64,000 nt of DNA, taken from Betaproteobacteria bacterium (GTDB taxonomy: Bacteria; Pseudomonadota; Gammaproteobacteria; Burkholderiales; Ga0077523). The position numbers and the translations under genes are program-made. Below, piece by piece: positions 54,239 through 63,145 of the stretch. The notes beneath the pieces were generated by a model. That model made no database searches. It was not told the DNA's origin and worked only from the letters and a program-made list of their open reading frames with translations. Numbering within the stretch: the first letter of the stretch is position 1; the number at the start of each line of letters is the position of its first letter. The DNA lies in NCBI GenBank assembly GCA_016125475.1, contig WGLR01000036.1:186001-250000 (forward strand), read 5' to 3'.

Positions 54239-55708
54239 TTGGGTCGTGGCGTCATACTTCTGATCGGCATGCTGCTCGCGTCTGCGCCTGCCGCGGCCGC
54301 CCTGCATCTTCATCACTACACCGTGAGCGTCGACGACGAACTCGCGATGATGAATGTCCACGCCTGTTTCGCGGGTCCGCCGCCCCAGGTGCTGGTGGTC
54401 GAGTCCCTGGACGCGCCAGGGGCTTTCGTGGAGGGCAAGGTCGCGAAGGGCGGGCATCGCGATCTGGCGCCCAACGGCACCGAGATGCGACTGAAGGACG
54501 TGCCCGTGGACGGGTGCATCGATTACTCGGTCAATCTGCACGGCGGACCGACCCGGCAGGACTTTTCGGGCAACAGCACCCGACGCGTCGGCAGGGATCT
54601 CTTCACCGAGATCGGGCTCTGGTTCTGGCGACCCGCGACGCTAGCGCCGGACGAGGACATCGTCGTCGACTTCGATCTCCCGAAAGGTCTTTCCGTATCG
54701 GCGCCCTGGGAGCCTGTCGCGCCCATCGACGGTCGTCCGGCATACCGGGTCGGTCACGGGCCGTACGATCGTCCAGCCGCGGTGGCCATCGGTCACTTCC
54801 ACGAAGTGCTGCTGGACGTGCCCGGTGCGCAGCTCAGACTGTCCGTTCTCGATGGCAGCCCGCCCGCCGACCTGCACGCGATGAGCGAGTGGATCCAGGA
54901 TGCCGCCCGCTCGGTGGCCGAGGTCTATGGCCGTTTCCCGGTGCCGAACCCGCAGATCCTCGTGATGCCGGGCGCACGGGCTTCCGAGCCGACGCCGTGG
55001 GCGTACGTGCTGCGCGGAGGCCAGGGGGCCGCACACTTCTTCGTGAACCAGCGTCGCAAGCTCGGCGATTTCGTCGAGGACTGGACCGCGGCCCACGAGC
55101 TCTCGCACCTGCTCCTGCCGTACGTCAAGTCCCAGGATGCCTGGCTGTCGGAGGGGCTGGCGACCTACTACCAGAACGTCGTGCGGGCGCGAAGCGGTGC
55201 CATCTCGCCCGCGGATGCCTGGCAGCGCATGCACTCGGGCTTCCTGCGCGCGATGCGTCTCGCGCGACCGGGGCGTACGCTCGCGCAGGCCACCGACAGG
55301 ATGTTCGGGAGCGGCGGCTACATGCGCGTGTACTGGCAGGGCGCCGCGATCCTGCTGCTCGCCGACGTGCAGCTGCGCGAACGCAGCGGCGGGACGCAGT
55401 CGCTGGACACCGTGCTCGACCGGTTCGGTGCCTGCTGCCTCGATCCGGACGCGGAGTGGACTGCGCGGCGTGTCTTCGAGAAGTTCGACGAGCTGTCGGG
55501 CACCGACATCTTCAGTACGCTCTACGACAGGGAAGTCTCGTCGCCGGCCTTCACCGATCTCTCCCCCCTCTATCGGGACCTGGGGCTCGTCGCCCTGGGC
55601 GGCAAGGTCGAGCTTGCCCCGGATGCACCGGGCGGGGCGGTGCGGGACGCGATCATGGCGCCCGGACCGTATCAAACCCCGCGCGCGCTGATAGGCGATG
55701 CACGCTGA
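54239..55708 (+). CDS. Secreted zinc metallopeptidase-like protein (gluzincin, HELSH)
   Basis: The 489-residue product has a signal peptide (ILLIGMLLASAPAAAALHLHHY) and a C-terminal peptidase domain with HELSH at 286-290 and a third-ligand candidate Glu305 in LSEGLATYY, the arrangement of M1/M61-type gluzincins. The spacing of 14 residues from the second His to this Glu is shorter than the 18 of M1 aminopeptidases. Further cysteines are at MNVHACFAG, DGCIDY and FGACCLD. I take the TTG at 54239 as start because GAGGAGG lies eight bases before it; an ATG at 54188 would overlap the upstream gene by 26 bases and add a charged non-signal leader. Substrate unknown. Confidence 0.8.
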   Translation: MGRGVILLIGMLLASAPAAAALHLHHYTVSVDDELAMMNVHACFAGPPPQVLVVESLDAPGAFVEGKVAKGGHRDLAPNGTEMRLKDVPVDGCIDYSVNLHGGPTRQDFSGNSTRRVGRDLFTEIGLWFWRPATLAPDEDIVVDFDLPKGLSVSAPWEPVAPIDGRPAYRVGHGPYDRPAAVAIGHFHEVLLDVPGAQLRLSVLDGSPPADLHAMSEWIQDAARSVAEVYGRFPVPNPQILVMPGARASEPTPWAYVLRGGQGAAHFFVNQRRKLGDFVEDWTAAHELSHLLLPYVKSQDAWLSEGLATYYQNVVRARSGAISPADAWQRMHSGFLRAMRLARPGRTLAQATDRMFGSGGYMRVYWQGAAILLLADVQLRERSGGTQSLDTVLDRFGACCLDPDAEWTARRVFEKFDELSGTDIFSTLYDREVSSPAFTDLSPLYRDLGLVALGGKVELAPDAPGGAVRDAIMAPGPYQTPRALIGDAR

Positions 55709-55777
55709 TCCCGTGCCGGACGCGTCCGGCACGATCCCCGCGCCTGCGGCGACCGTACGTCCGGACCGCTCGCGAAC

Positions 55778-56236
55778 GTGTCCGTGACCGCGTTCGTCGC
55801 GTATGTGCACGTGATGGCGATTCTCGCGTTCGCGATGCTGCTCTCGGCCGAGTTCTTCCTCTGCAACGAACATCTCCAGCCGGGTCATGTCCTGCTGCTC
55901 GGTCACGTCGACCTGGCATTCCTGTGCGCGGCTGCGACGGTGCTCGTATCGGGCGGCGCGAGTGTGCTCGTCGTGGGACGCAGCCCGTGGCACTACCTGT
56001 CCAGCCCGCTGTTCTGGGCGAAGTTCGCGACCTTCTTCGTGCTTCTCGTCGTCTCGATCTATCCCACGCTTCGCTTCGTCGCGTGGCGGCGCGGTCTCGT
56101 GGCGGGGCGAGACCGGATCACGAGCGGTCGCGAGATCCGCCGCGTGCGTCGGGTGATTGCAGTGGAACTCGCGCTGCTCGCGCTCATTCCGCTGTTCTCG
56201 TCGATGCTCGCCCGGGACGTGGTCCCGGGGTCCTGA
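55778..56236 (+). CDS. DUF2214 family membrane protein
   Basis: The 152-residue protein has four hydrophobic helices (about 4-26, 40-62, 78-98 and 125-143) and matches the DUF2214 group (AYVHVMAILAFAMLLSAEFFL; SSPLFWAKFATFFVLLVVSIYPTLRF). Function is unknown. Start is a GTG at 55778. It lies in a loosely spaced plus-strand run with other small membrane proteins. Confidence 0.82.
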   Translation: MSVTAFVAYVHVMAILAFAMLLSAEFFLCNEHLQPGHVLLLGHVDLAFLCAAATVLVSGGASVLVVGRSPWHYLSSPLFWAKFATFFVLLVVSIYPTLRFVAWRRGLVAGRDRITSGREIRRVRRVIAVELALLALIPLFSSMLARDVVPGS

Positions 56237-56270
56237 CAACCTGCCACCGTCGAAATCGCCGAGAGATCCC

Positions 56271-56615
56271 ATGCCGCCCGTAGTGCAGACCGTCCTGCTC
56301 CTGACCGGTTCGAACGTCTTCATGACATTCGCGTGGTACGCGCACCTCAGGAACCTTGCGGACAGGCCCTGGTACCTCGCGGCGATGCTTTCGTGGGGCA
56401 TCGCGTTCTTCGAGTATCTGCTGCAGGTGCCGGCGAATCGCGCGGGGTACCAGGTCCTGTCGCTGCCGCAGCTGAAGATCATCCAGGAAGTCGTCTCGCT
56501 CTCCGTCTTCGTTCCGTTCGTGCTGCTGTACATGCGTCAGCCGCTGAAGTGGGACTACCTGTGGGCAGGACTGTGTATCCTCGGGGCGGTCTACTTCATA
56601 TTCAGGAACCAGTGA
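56271..56615 (+). CDS. DMT-family protein (DUF486)
   Basis: The 114-residue protein has four predicted membrane helices covering almost its full length. TGSNVFMTFAWYAHLRN, SWGIAFFEYLLQVPANRAG and FVLLYMRQPLKWDYLWAGLCILGAVYF are typical of the DUF486 half-size relatives of drug/metabolite transporters. Half-size members would need to dimerise. Transport substrate is unknown. It stops one base before the amidase start. Confidence 0.88.
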   Translation: MPPVVQTVLLLTGSNVFMTFAWYAHLRNLADRPWYLAAMLSWGIAFFEYLLQVPANRAGYQVLSLPQLKIIQEVVSLSVFVPFVLLYMRQPLKWDYLWAGLCILGAVYFIFRNQ

Positions 56616-56616
56616 C

Positions 56617-58032
56617 GTGAGCGACGATCTCTGTCATCTGTCGGCCGTGTCCCTCGCGGCCCGCATACGCGGCCGCGAAGTGTCGTGTCTGGAGGTGCTG
56701 CGCGCGCACCTCGCGAGGATCGAGCGCGCGGACGTCGCGATCAACGCGGTCGTGACGCGCACCTTCGAGCAGGCGGAAGCGGACGCGAGAGCGCTCGACG
56801 CCCGGCTCGCGAAGGGAGAATCCATCGGCCCGCTGGGCGGGTTGCCGGTCGCGCACAAAGACCTCACGCTCACCCGGGGCGTGCGTACCACCTTCGGCTC
56901 GCCGATCTTCCAGGATTTCGTTCCCGACGTGGATGCGCTGCTGGTCGAGCGGCTCAAGGCAGCCGGTGCCGTGAGCGTCGTCAAGACGAACACGCCGGAA
57001 TTCGGCGCCGGCTCGCAGACCTTCAATCGGGTGTTCGGGGCGACGCGCAATCCGTGGGACACGTCCAGGACGTGTGGCGGATCCAGCGGCGGCGCGGCCG
57101 CGGCGCTGGCAGCCGGCATGGTGCCCATCGCGGACGGCACGGATCTCGGCGGCTCCCTGCGCAATCCGGCAAGTTTCTGCAACGTCGTGGGCTTTCGCGG
57201 TTCGCCCGGGCGGGTGCCCGTCTGGCCCACCCAGAACGGCTGGTTCCCGCTCGGGATCGCCGGGCCGATGGCGCGCACGGTCGCGGATGCGTCCCTGATG
57301 CTGTCCGTCATGGCAGGCTCTGACGCGCGGACGCCGATCGCGTTGGACGAGTCGGGAGACGTCTTCGCCCGCCCGCTGGAGCGCGACTTCGGTGGCGTGC
57401 GAGTCGCGTGGAGTCCGACGCTGGGCGGGCTGCCCGTCGAACGGGAGGTCCTGTCCGTGCTCGAGCGCGCGGTCGGCACCTTTTCCGACCTCGGCTGCGT
57501 GGTCGAAGCCGCGGATCCGGACCTGAGGGACGCCGCGGAGGTCTTCGAAGTCCTCCGGGCGTGGTACTTCGAGTCCGTCTACGGGAATCTTCTCGCCACG
57601 CGACGGCACGAACTCAAGCAGACGGTCATCTGGAACATCGAGGAAGGCGTTAAGCTTTCCGGCCACGATGTCGGACGCGCGGAAGTCATGCGTACGGAAC
57701 TGTTCCACCGGATGAGGAAGTTCTTCGACCGTTACGACTTTCTCGTCTGTCCGGTGGTCCAGGTGCTTCCTTTCCCTGTCGACATCGAGTATCCGATGGA
57801 GATCGAAGGAACCCGTCTCGGGTCGTATATCGAATGGATGAGGTCGTGCTGCCTGATCTCCGCGACGAGTCTGCCGGCGCTGTCCGTGCCGGCAGGCTTC
57901 AGCAGTGGCGGACTGCCGGTGGGCCTCCAGATCGTCGGCCGTTTTCGCGACGACCGCGGGGTGCTGCAACTCGGCCACGCATTCGAGCAGGCAACCGGCT
58001 GGACGCAGCGTCGGCCCCCTGTTCCGGTCTGA
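56617..58032 (+). CDS. Amidase (amidase signature family)
   Basis: The 471-residue hydrolase carries the Ser-cisSer-Lys triad region: the lysine in PVAHKDLTL (about 83-91), the glycine/serine-rich CGGSSGGAAAALAAG (about 153-167) and the nucleophile segment GTDLGGSLRNPASF (about 174-187). The family includes 6-aminohexanoate hydrolases, aryl amidases and GatA; the absence of gatB/gatC nearby and the overall wording favour a catabolic amidase. Substrate is unknown. The start is GTG at 56617, one base after the DUF486 gene stop, hinting at co-transcription. Confidence 0.9.
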   Translation: MSDDLCHLSAVSLAARIRGREVSCLEVLRAHLARIERADVAINAVVTRTFEQAEADARALDARLAKGESIGPLGGLPVAHKDLTLTRGVRTTFGSPIFQDFVPDVDALLVERLKAAGAVSVVKTNTPEFGAGSQTFNRVFGATRNPWDTSRTCGGSSGGAAAALAAGMVPIADGTDLGGSLRNPASFCNVVGFRGSPGRVPVWPTQNGWFPLGIAGPMARTVADASLMLSVMAGSDARTPIALDESGDVFARPLERDFGGVRVAWSPTLGGLPVEREVLSVLERAVGTFSDLGCVVEAADPDLRDAAEVFEVLRAWYFESVYGNLLATRRHELKQTVIWNIEEGVKLSGHDVGRAEVMRTELFHRMRKFFDRYDFLVCPVVQVLPFPVDIEYPMEIEGTRLGSYIEWMRSCCLISATSLPALSVPAGFSSGGLPVGLQIVGRFRDDRGVLQLGHAFEQATGWTQRRPPVPV

Positions 58033-58154
58033 GATCTCCACGCAGCGACGACGCGACGCATGGCAACGTTCGCGGTTATGATCCCGTGGTTGGGCCCGGT
58101 CGCACGTCCGACCTGCGACCCTGTCAAACTCCTGCAAAGCTTAACTGGTGTGTC

Positions 58155-59000
58155 ATGAACAGAAATGTCCGTAAGAACTTCTCGATCCTCCTCTGCACCC
58201 TGGCCGTGATGGTGCCGGCCACGCTCGCCCCGCTGGCGACGCCGGCGAACGCCGCGGATGCACCTGCCCGGCCCCACAGGCACCACGCGCGCAAGGATCG
58301 CGTCTACGCCAGGGATCTGGTCGGTGTGTGGCTCAACACCGCATACCTCGAAGCGCTCAGGAAGACGCGCATGCCCATGGCCGCGGAAAAGCTGGCCCAC
58401 CCGATCGCGATGACGATCGAACAGAAGGGGCGGAGCTACCCCTTCGTGCGGACGGACTTCGAACGCGCCGTCCTCCTCCGGATCATCGACATCCAGCCCG
58501 ACACGGAGAAGAACGGATTTCGCGTGATCCTCGCCGAGAACGACATGGAGGCTGTCCCTGAGGACGAGACGACCGTCATCCGCTTCCGGGGACAGAAGGA
58601 CGTCCAGGGCCGGTTTGCGGAGCTGGCCGTCGCCGAACCGGAATTCGGGAAAGGCAGGTTCCAGGCGTTCACGAGGATCGACGGGGGGCTCGGCCCGCTC
58701 GTGAACGACATCACGGTGGCGGGCAAGTACACGGACGAGCAGGGGCGGCACTACGAGTTCTCGTCGTCGGGAGACGCGACGCTCCCGGACGGAGGCTTCA
58801 AGTACGAAGTGCGCCTCCGGACCAGGGGTACGACCTGCGACATGATCCAGGCGTCCGACGAAGACAGTGGCAAGGATCCCAGACGAATCGGCTACCGCTG
58901 GACGGCGGGCAAGCTCGAACTCTTCGACGTGACGAAGGCGGCGGACGACACGCTGACGTGCGGGAAGACTCCCGTCGCCGTGCTGAAGCCCGAAGCCTGA
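58155..59000 (+). CDS. Secreted protein of unknown function
   Basis: The 281-residue product starts MNRNVRKNFSILLCTLAVMVPATLAP and ends its signal region near ANAADAPA. A histidine/arginine patch (RPHRHHARKDR) follows. The mature part is predicted mostly beta and has two cysteines late (TTCDMIQ and LTCGKTP) that may form a disulfide. I do not recognise the family. The frame is open upstream, but the ATG at 58155 gives a clear signal peptide. It stands between the amidase and mgtE with gaps of about 120 and 275 bases, so it may be its own unit. Confidence 0.75.
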   Translation: MNRNVRKNFSILLCTLAVMVPATLAPLATPANAADAPARPHRHHARKDRVYARDLVGVWLNTAYLEALRKTRMPMAAEKLAHPIAMTIEQKGRSYPFVRTDFERAVLLRIIDIQPDTEKNGFRVILAENDMEAVPEDETTVIRFRGQKDVQGRFAELAVAEPEFGKGRFQAFTRIDGGLGPLVNDITVAGKYTDEQGRHYEFSSSGDATLPDGGFKYEVRLRTRGTTCDMIQASDEDSGKDPRRIGYRWTAGKLELFDVTKAADDTLTCGKTPVAVLKPEA

Positions 59001-59275
59001 CGGCCTGACCGGGTACCACCCGGAACCGGGGTTTCCGCCACGTTGCCGGATCCTCGCGGAGTGCGCGCGGGCTGAGAGGACGAGCGGGCATCCCTCGGGC
59101 GACATTCGCCCGGACTCACATCACGGGCCACAGGCGCCGTCACGAGCGGTAGACGTGCACTGTCGGATCACGGTCTTCGCCCTCGCGCGACGCAAGGGGT
59201 GCTTTTCGGGCGGCGCCCCCTAAAATAGATCCCGTCACGTCGAGTCGATCAAGGTCAATTCAAGCCGGGAGGTCA

Positions 59276-60718
59276 ATGTCCGAAGTCGAGGAAGCGAAGT
59301 CGACCGGAAGCGTGCAGGAAAGCCTCCAGGAGGTTCTTGCACTTCTGTCGAAACATCGCATCGTGGAGCAGCTCGTGCACAAGCAGGACATGCGCAAGCA
59401 CGAGCTGGTGGAGTCGCTCGTCCACAAGCAGAACCTCGCCGAACTCCGGAAGAAGCTGGACACGCTGCATCCGGCGGACGTGGCCTACATCCTCGAAGCC
59501 CTTCCCCTCGAAGATCGCCTGATCGTCTGGAGTCTCGTGCGGGCCGAGCGGGACGGCGAGATCCTCCTGGAAGTTTCCGACGCCGTCCGCGAAACGCTCA
59601 TCGCGGACATGAATCCGGAAGAACTCGTCGCCGCGACGGGGCAGCTCGACACGGACGAGATCGCCGATCTGGCGCCGGATCTGCCGGAAGAAGTCATCGA
59701 GGATGTCTTCGAGGCGCTTTCCACGGAGGAGCGCGAGCAGCTTCGTGCCGCGATGTCCTACGTCGAGGACTCCGTCGGCGCGCTGATGGATTTCGAGATG
59801 GTCACGGTCCGCGAGGACGTGACGCTCGAGGTCGTGCTCAGGTACCTGCGCCGTCTCGACGAACTGCCCGATCACACGGACCAGCTGTTCGTGGTGGACC
59901 GGGCGGAATTCCTGAAGGGCATCCTGCCGCTGGGCAAGGTCCTCGTGAACGATCCCGACCGCCTCGTCTCCGAGGTGATGATTCCCGACCGCGTGCGGCT
60001 TGAGCCGGGACAGAAGGCCGAGACGGCCGCGCAGGCGTTCGAGCGCTACGACCTCGTGTCGGCACCCGTCGTGGACGAGCGCGGCAAACTGATCGGGCGC
60101 GTGACGGTCGCCGCGGTCGTCGACTACATACGCGAGGAGAGCGAGAGCGAAATGCTCAACCTGGGCGGCCTTCGCGAGGAGGAGGACATCTTCGCATCGG
60201 TCTGGAAATCCGCGAAGAACCGCTGGATGTGGCTCGCCGTGAATCTCGTGACGGCATTCATCGCCTCGCGCGTGATCGGCCTGTTCGAAGGGAGCATCCA
60301 GAAGCTGGTCGCGCTGGCCGCTCTCATGCCGATCGTCGCGGGCATCGGGGGCAATTCAGGCAATCAGACGATCACGATGATCGTTCGTGCGATGGCGCTG
60401 GGACAGATACACCGTGCCAACGCGAAGGCGCTCCTCACCAAGGAAATCGCGATCAGCCTGCTGAACGGCCTCGTGTGGGGCACGATATTCGGGTTCTTCG
60501 CGACGATGCTGTATCACAGTCTCTCGCTCGGGCTCGTGATGATGGCCGCGATGACGCTCAATCTCGTGGTCGCGGCGACGTTCGGCGTGTTCATCCCGAT
60601 GCTGATGCACCGGCTGGGGCGTGATCCGGCCGTGGGGTCGAGCGTCCTGATCACGGCCATCACCGACAGCGGCGGCTTCTTCATCTTCCTGGGACTTGCG
60701 ACGCTCTTCCTCGTGTAG
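59276..60718 (+). CDS. mgtE: Magnesium transporter MgtE
   Basis: MgtE is a gated magnesium channel in the inner membrane. The 480-residue protein has the N domain (about 45-170, including LHPADVAYILEALPLEDRLIVW), two CBS domains (about 175-300) and five membrane helices from about 315. The pore signature PIVAGIGGNSGNQT (about 354-367) is present. Magnesium closes the channel via the N and CBS domains. The 275-base upstream gap shows no clear M-box riboswitch. It is convergent with the acyltransferase gene; a CCGGCT/AGCCGG hairpin lies between without a T-run. Confidence 0.96.
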   Translation: MSEVEEAKSTGSVQESLQEVLALLSKHRIVEQLVHKQDMRKHELVESLVHKQNLAELRKKLDTLHPADVAYILEALPLEDRLIVWSLVRAERDGEILLEVSDAVRETLIADMNPEELVAATGQLDTDEIADLAPDLPEEVIEDVFEALSTEEREQLRAAMSYVEDSVGALMDFEMVTVREDVTLEVVLRYLRRLDELPDHTDQLFVVDRAEFLKGILPLGKVLVNDPDRLVSEVMIPDRVRLEPGQKAETAAQAFERYDLVSAPVVDERGKLIGRVTVAAVVDYIREESESEMLNLGGLREEEDIFASVWKSAKNRWMWLAVNLVTAFIASRVIGLFEGSIQKLVALAALMPIVAGIGGNSGNQTITMIVRAMALGQIHRANAKALLTKEIAISLLNGLVWGTIFGFFATMLYHSLSLGLVMMAAMTLNLVVAATFGVFIPMLMHRLGRDPAVGSSVLITAITDSGGFFIFLGLATLFLV

Positions 60719-60770
60719 CGCCGGGGCGCTTCCGGGGCAGGAAGCCGGCTCCGGCAGCCGGACGTTCGAT

Positions 60771-61649
60771 TCAGACGAGGTCCGCGTCCTGCAGGGCCTG
60801 AAGGCGGTTCAGCACACCGGCCTCTTCGTCCGGCGGGAAGCCGTACGGGAAGAGCGTGTTCGTCTTGCGGGTGAGTTCCAGGTGACCGGCGAACTTCGCC
60901 AACCCCTCGCTGATTGCCTCGAAGGTCACGCACAGAAGGACCGCCGGAGCATTGACGCGGCGATTCAGACGCTCCGCGCCGATCACCTCGAACCTGAGTG
61001 CGCGCCGGTAGAAGACCACGTGCCGGGGATTGACTTCGATGACCGCGCAGTCGTAGCCACGGACTCTGTACGCGAAGAGATACGCCGTGTGGAACAGTGC
61101 GGCAAGGATCGGTTTCGAGGAAGCCTCGGTGTCGACGGCGAGTCGCGTGAATTCGCAGATGCGCGCGCCCGCGGTACGCAGCTGCTTCAGTTCCTCGGCG
61201 TACAGCGTGTCCGCCGCGAGAGGCTCCGCGTCGGGCATGTCGAGGCGGATGCTGACGGTGCCGACCACCACGCCCTGACTGTAGGCCACGAAGGTGACCA
61301 TGCGGGGATCGGCCTCCGAACCGGGGGTGGAGGGGACGTCGTAACCGCGCGAGCTGTACCGCCGCTCGACGAGCGCGCCGGCATCGTAGAGCGCGCGGGA
61401 ACGGGCGAGGCGCACCTTGAACACGCTGCTTCCACCCGGTTCTCCGTCGGTTCCGCGGTCGAGCGGGTGCGTCGCGAGATCGCTCACGGGAAACGATTTC
61501 CCGTCGAACACGACGAGCCGCCCATCGTCCGACATGCCGGGCGGGGTGTCGGAGCGCTCGTCCTTCGGGGCGCGGGCCTTCCGCGCCGATTCCCCTTTCA
61601 GGCTGTCGAGAGTCTTGCGAATGGAGGTCTTCGGCGTCGGGTCTGTCAT
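60771..61649 (-). CDS. PEP-CTERM/exosortase-associated acyltransferase (N-acyl amino acid synthase FeeM-like)
   Basis: The 292-residue protein has a charged N-terminal extension (1-75) and a GNAT-like fold. Key regions are AYSQGVVVGTVSIRLDMPD (about 144-162), CEFTRLAVDTEASSKPILAALFHTAYLFAYRV (about 184-215), and DCAVIEVNPRHVVFYRRALRFEVIG (about 218-242). These are the hallmarks of the acyltransferases that accompany exosortase/PEP-CTERM loci and of the N-acyl amino acid synthases found in soil metagenomes. It is divergent from the exopolysaccharide operon, with an 800-base gap. The product, perhaps an N-acyl amino acid signal or a modified lipid, is unknown. Confidence 0.82.
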   Translation of the reverse strand: MTDPTPKTSIRKTLDSLKGESARKARAPKDERSDTPPGMSDDGRLVVFDGKSFPVSDLATHPLDRGTDGEPGGSSVFKVRLARSRALYDAGALVERRYSSRGYDVPSTPGSEADPRMVTFVAYSQGVVVGTVSIRLDMPDAEPLAADTLYAEELKQLRTAGARICEFTRLAVDTEASSKPILAALFHTAYLFAYRVRGYDCAVIEVNPRHVVFYRRALRFEVIGAERLNRRVNAPAVLLCVTFEAISEGLAKFAGHLELTRKTNTLFPYGFPPDEEAGVLNRLQALQDADLV

Positions 61650-62447
61650 GACGCGTCTTCTTTGAACCCATCACGACCAGCGCGACCTGGCACGGGCCCG
61701 CACGCTCCACGACTGTCGCAACGCACCCGGGACAGGCTGGCGGCTGCCCGGCCTGCGGGAAGACCATGTCCGCAGGAGGCCTCGACGGATGCCCGGAGCT
61801 TCCGTTCAACCCTGCGGCATGGGGCGCTGCTGTCGATGTGTGAAGGCTGCATGACGGGCGGGATATGTCATCTGGGCTCGTTGCGGTGTGGCCACGACCG
61901 GTTGTCGATCATGGACCGGAATGCACCGTGAAAAGCGAGCCCGAATCACGGTTTCCAGAGGAAAGGCGGCACGATCGACTCTCTTCCTTCCGGCATGGAA
62001 GCAAGATTCGCGCGTGACCACGGACACGTCCATCGGCACGTTACCGTCGGATCAGGGGGGCTGTCGAGAGGGGCGAGGTGCCGCGCGACGCAGAACCGTG
62101 CGCCGACGTTTCCCTGCGGCGTCGTTGCTGCCAAGGGTGCGCAATCTGGCTGGCGCCCGTGGCATCCGGCAAATCGCCGCTCGTGTCTGCATCGTTGCGC
62201 AAGTCCTTGTTTCAGCGTGGCGGTCGGTAGCGATGCCGCACGGCCAAATTCGTGGCATATGCGTTGCTTCACGCTGGGGGCGCATTTCGGTCACTTCGAT
62301 CGATCCGGAGAGCGTCCTGCGACAACGAGAATGCCGTCATCCTTCACGAACAGGATGATGCGGCCCGAAGCGGTTGCCCGGATTCAGACCTCTTCAGTGC
62401 CTGCAACCAAGACAGTGAACCACAGAACCATGCCGTGGAGGCGAACA
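61650..62447. other. Gene-free leader between acyltransferase and exopolysaccharide operon
   Basis: About 800 bases with no supportable gene. Base composition is less GC-rich than the coding neighbours and the short open frames have no family resemblance. It contains the sigma-54 promoter at 62253-62268 and leaves about 170 bases of untranslated leader before the first export gene. Upstream enhancer sites for a sigma-54 activator are expected here, but I cannot assign them. Confidence 0.6.
62253..62268 (+). promoter_or_regulatory. Sigma-54 promoter of the exopolysaccharide operon
   Basis: TGGCATATGCGTTGCT fits the sigma-54 consensus TGGCAY-R-N4-TTGCW, with GG at -24 and GC at -12. It points toward the export genes and lies 180 bases upstream of the first ATG. 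Exosortase/PEP-CTERM loci in this group are often controlled by the PrsR-type sigma-54 activator, which would explain it. Confidence 0.75.
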
Positions 62448-63089
62448 ATGTTGCCTGAATCAGGAATCGGTGCAATGAAGGGTGCGAAGGGTCTGATCCT
62501 TCTCGTCCTGGCTGCGATCTTCATGCTTGCCGGATGCGCGATGCATCGGGGTTATCCGCCTGCGCCGAAGGTCGCGGCCTCGCCGGACTACAACTACCTG
62601 ATCGGCCCTGGTGACACCGTCAACGTCATCGTGTGGCGGAACCCGGACCTCTCGACGTCGGTCCCCGTTAGGCCCGACGGGAAGATCACGGTCCCGCTCG
62701 TCGAGGACCTCCAGGCGATCGGCAAGAATCCCACGACACTCGCCCGGGACATGGAGAAGGCACTGTCGAAGTACATCCGCGAGCCCGTCGTCACGGTCGT
62801 GGTGACGAACTTCGTGGGGCCGTTCAGCCAGCAGGTCAGGGTGATCGGGGAGGCAGCGCGCCCGCAGGCGCTCCCGTACCGTCAGAACATGACGATGCTG
62901 GACGTGATGATCGCGGTGGGAGGCATCACGGATTTTGCCGATGGCAATCGGGCGACCCTGCTGCGAACGTCGGAGGGGGGCAAGCTCTATTCCGTACGTC
63001 TCAAGGATCTCATCCGGGACGGGGACATCAGCGCGAACGTCGACGTGAAGCCCGGGGATGTCCTGATCATTCCGCAGAGCTGGTTCTGA
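62448..63089 (+). CDS. Polysaccharide export outer-membrane lipoprotein (Wza-like, XrtA system)
   Basis: The 213-residue protein has a lipoprotein signal peptide (GLILLVLAAIFMLAGC, lipobox LAGC) and a Poly_export domain (YNYLIGPGDTVNVIVWRNPDLS, about 45-66) followed by a SLBB-type domain (VRVIGEAARPQALPYRQNMTMLDVMIAVGG, about 130-160). It is shorter than Wza, as is usual for exosortase-linked versions. It forms the outer-membrane export ring for an exopolysaccharide. The ATG at 62448 has GGAGG seven bases upstream; an alternative ATG at 62475 is closer to the signal core but has a weaker site. Confidence 0.92.
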   Translation: MLPESGIGAMKGAKGLILLVLAAIFMLAGCAMHRGYPPAPKVAASPDYNYLIGPGDTVNVIVWRNPDLSTSVPVRPDGKITVPLVEDLQAIGKNPTTLARDMEKALSKYIREPVVTVVVTNFVGPFSQQVRVIGEAARPQALPYRQNMTMLDVMIAVGGITDFADGNRATLLRTSEGGKLYSVRLKDLIRDGDISANVDVKPGDVLIIPQSWF

Positions 63090-63145
63090 TCCGGACCGGT
63101 TGCGGTGGTGTCCAGGCTTCGTGAACTCCAAGGGATGGTGAACGC

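Noticed and set aside
59001-59275. Possible magnesium M-box riboswitch before mgtE
   Set aside because: I could not find its conserved core by eye, and the gap has no terminator-like hairpin with a T-run.
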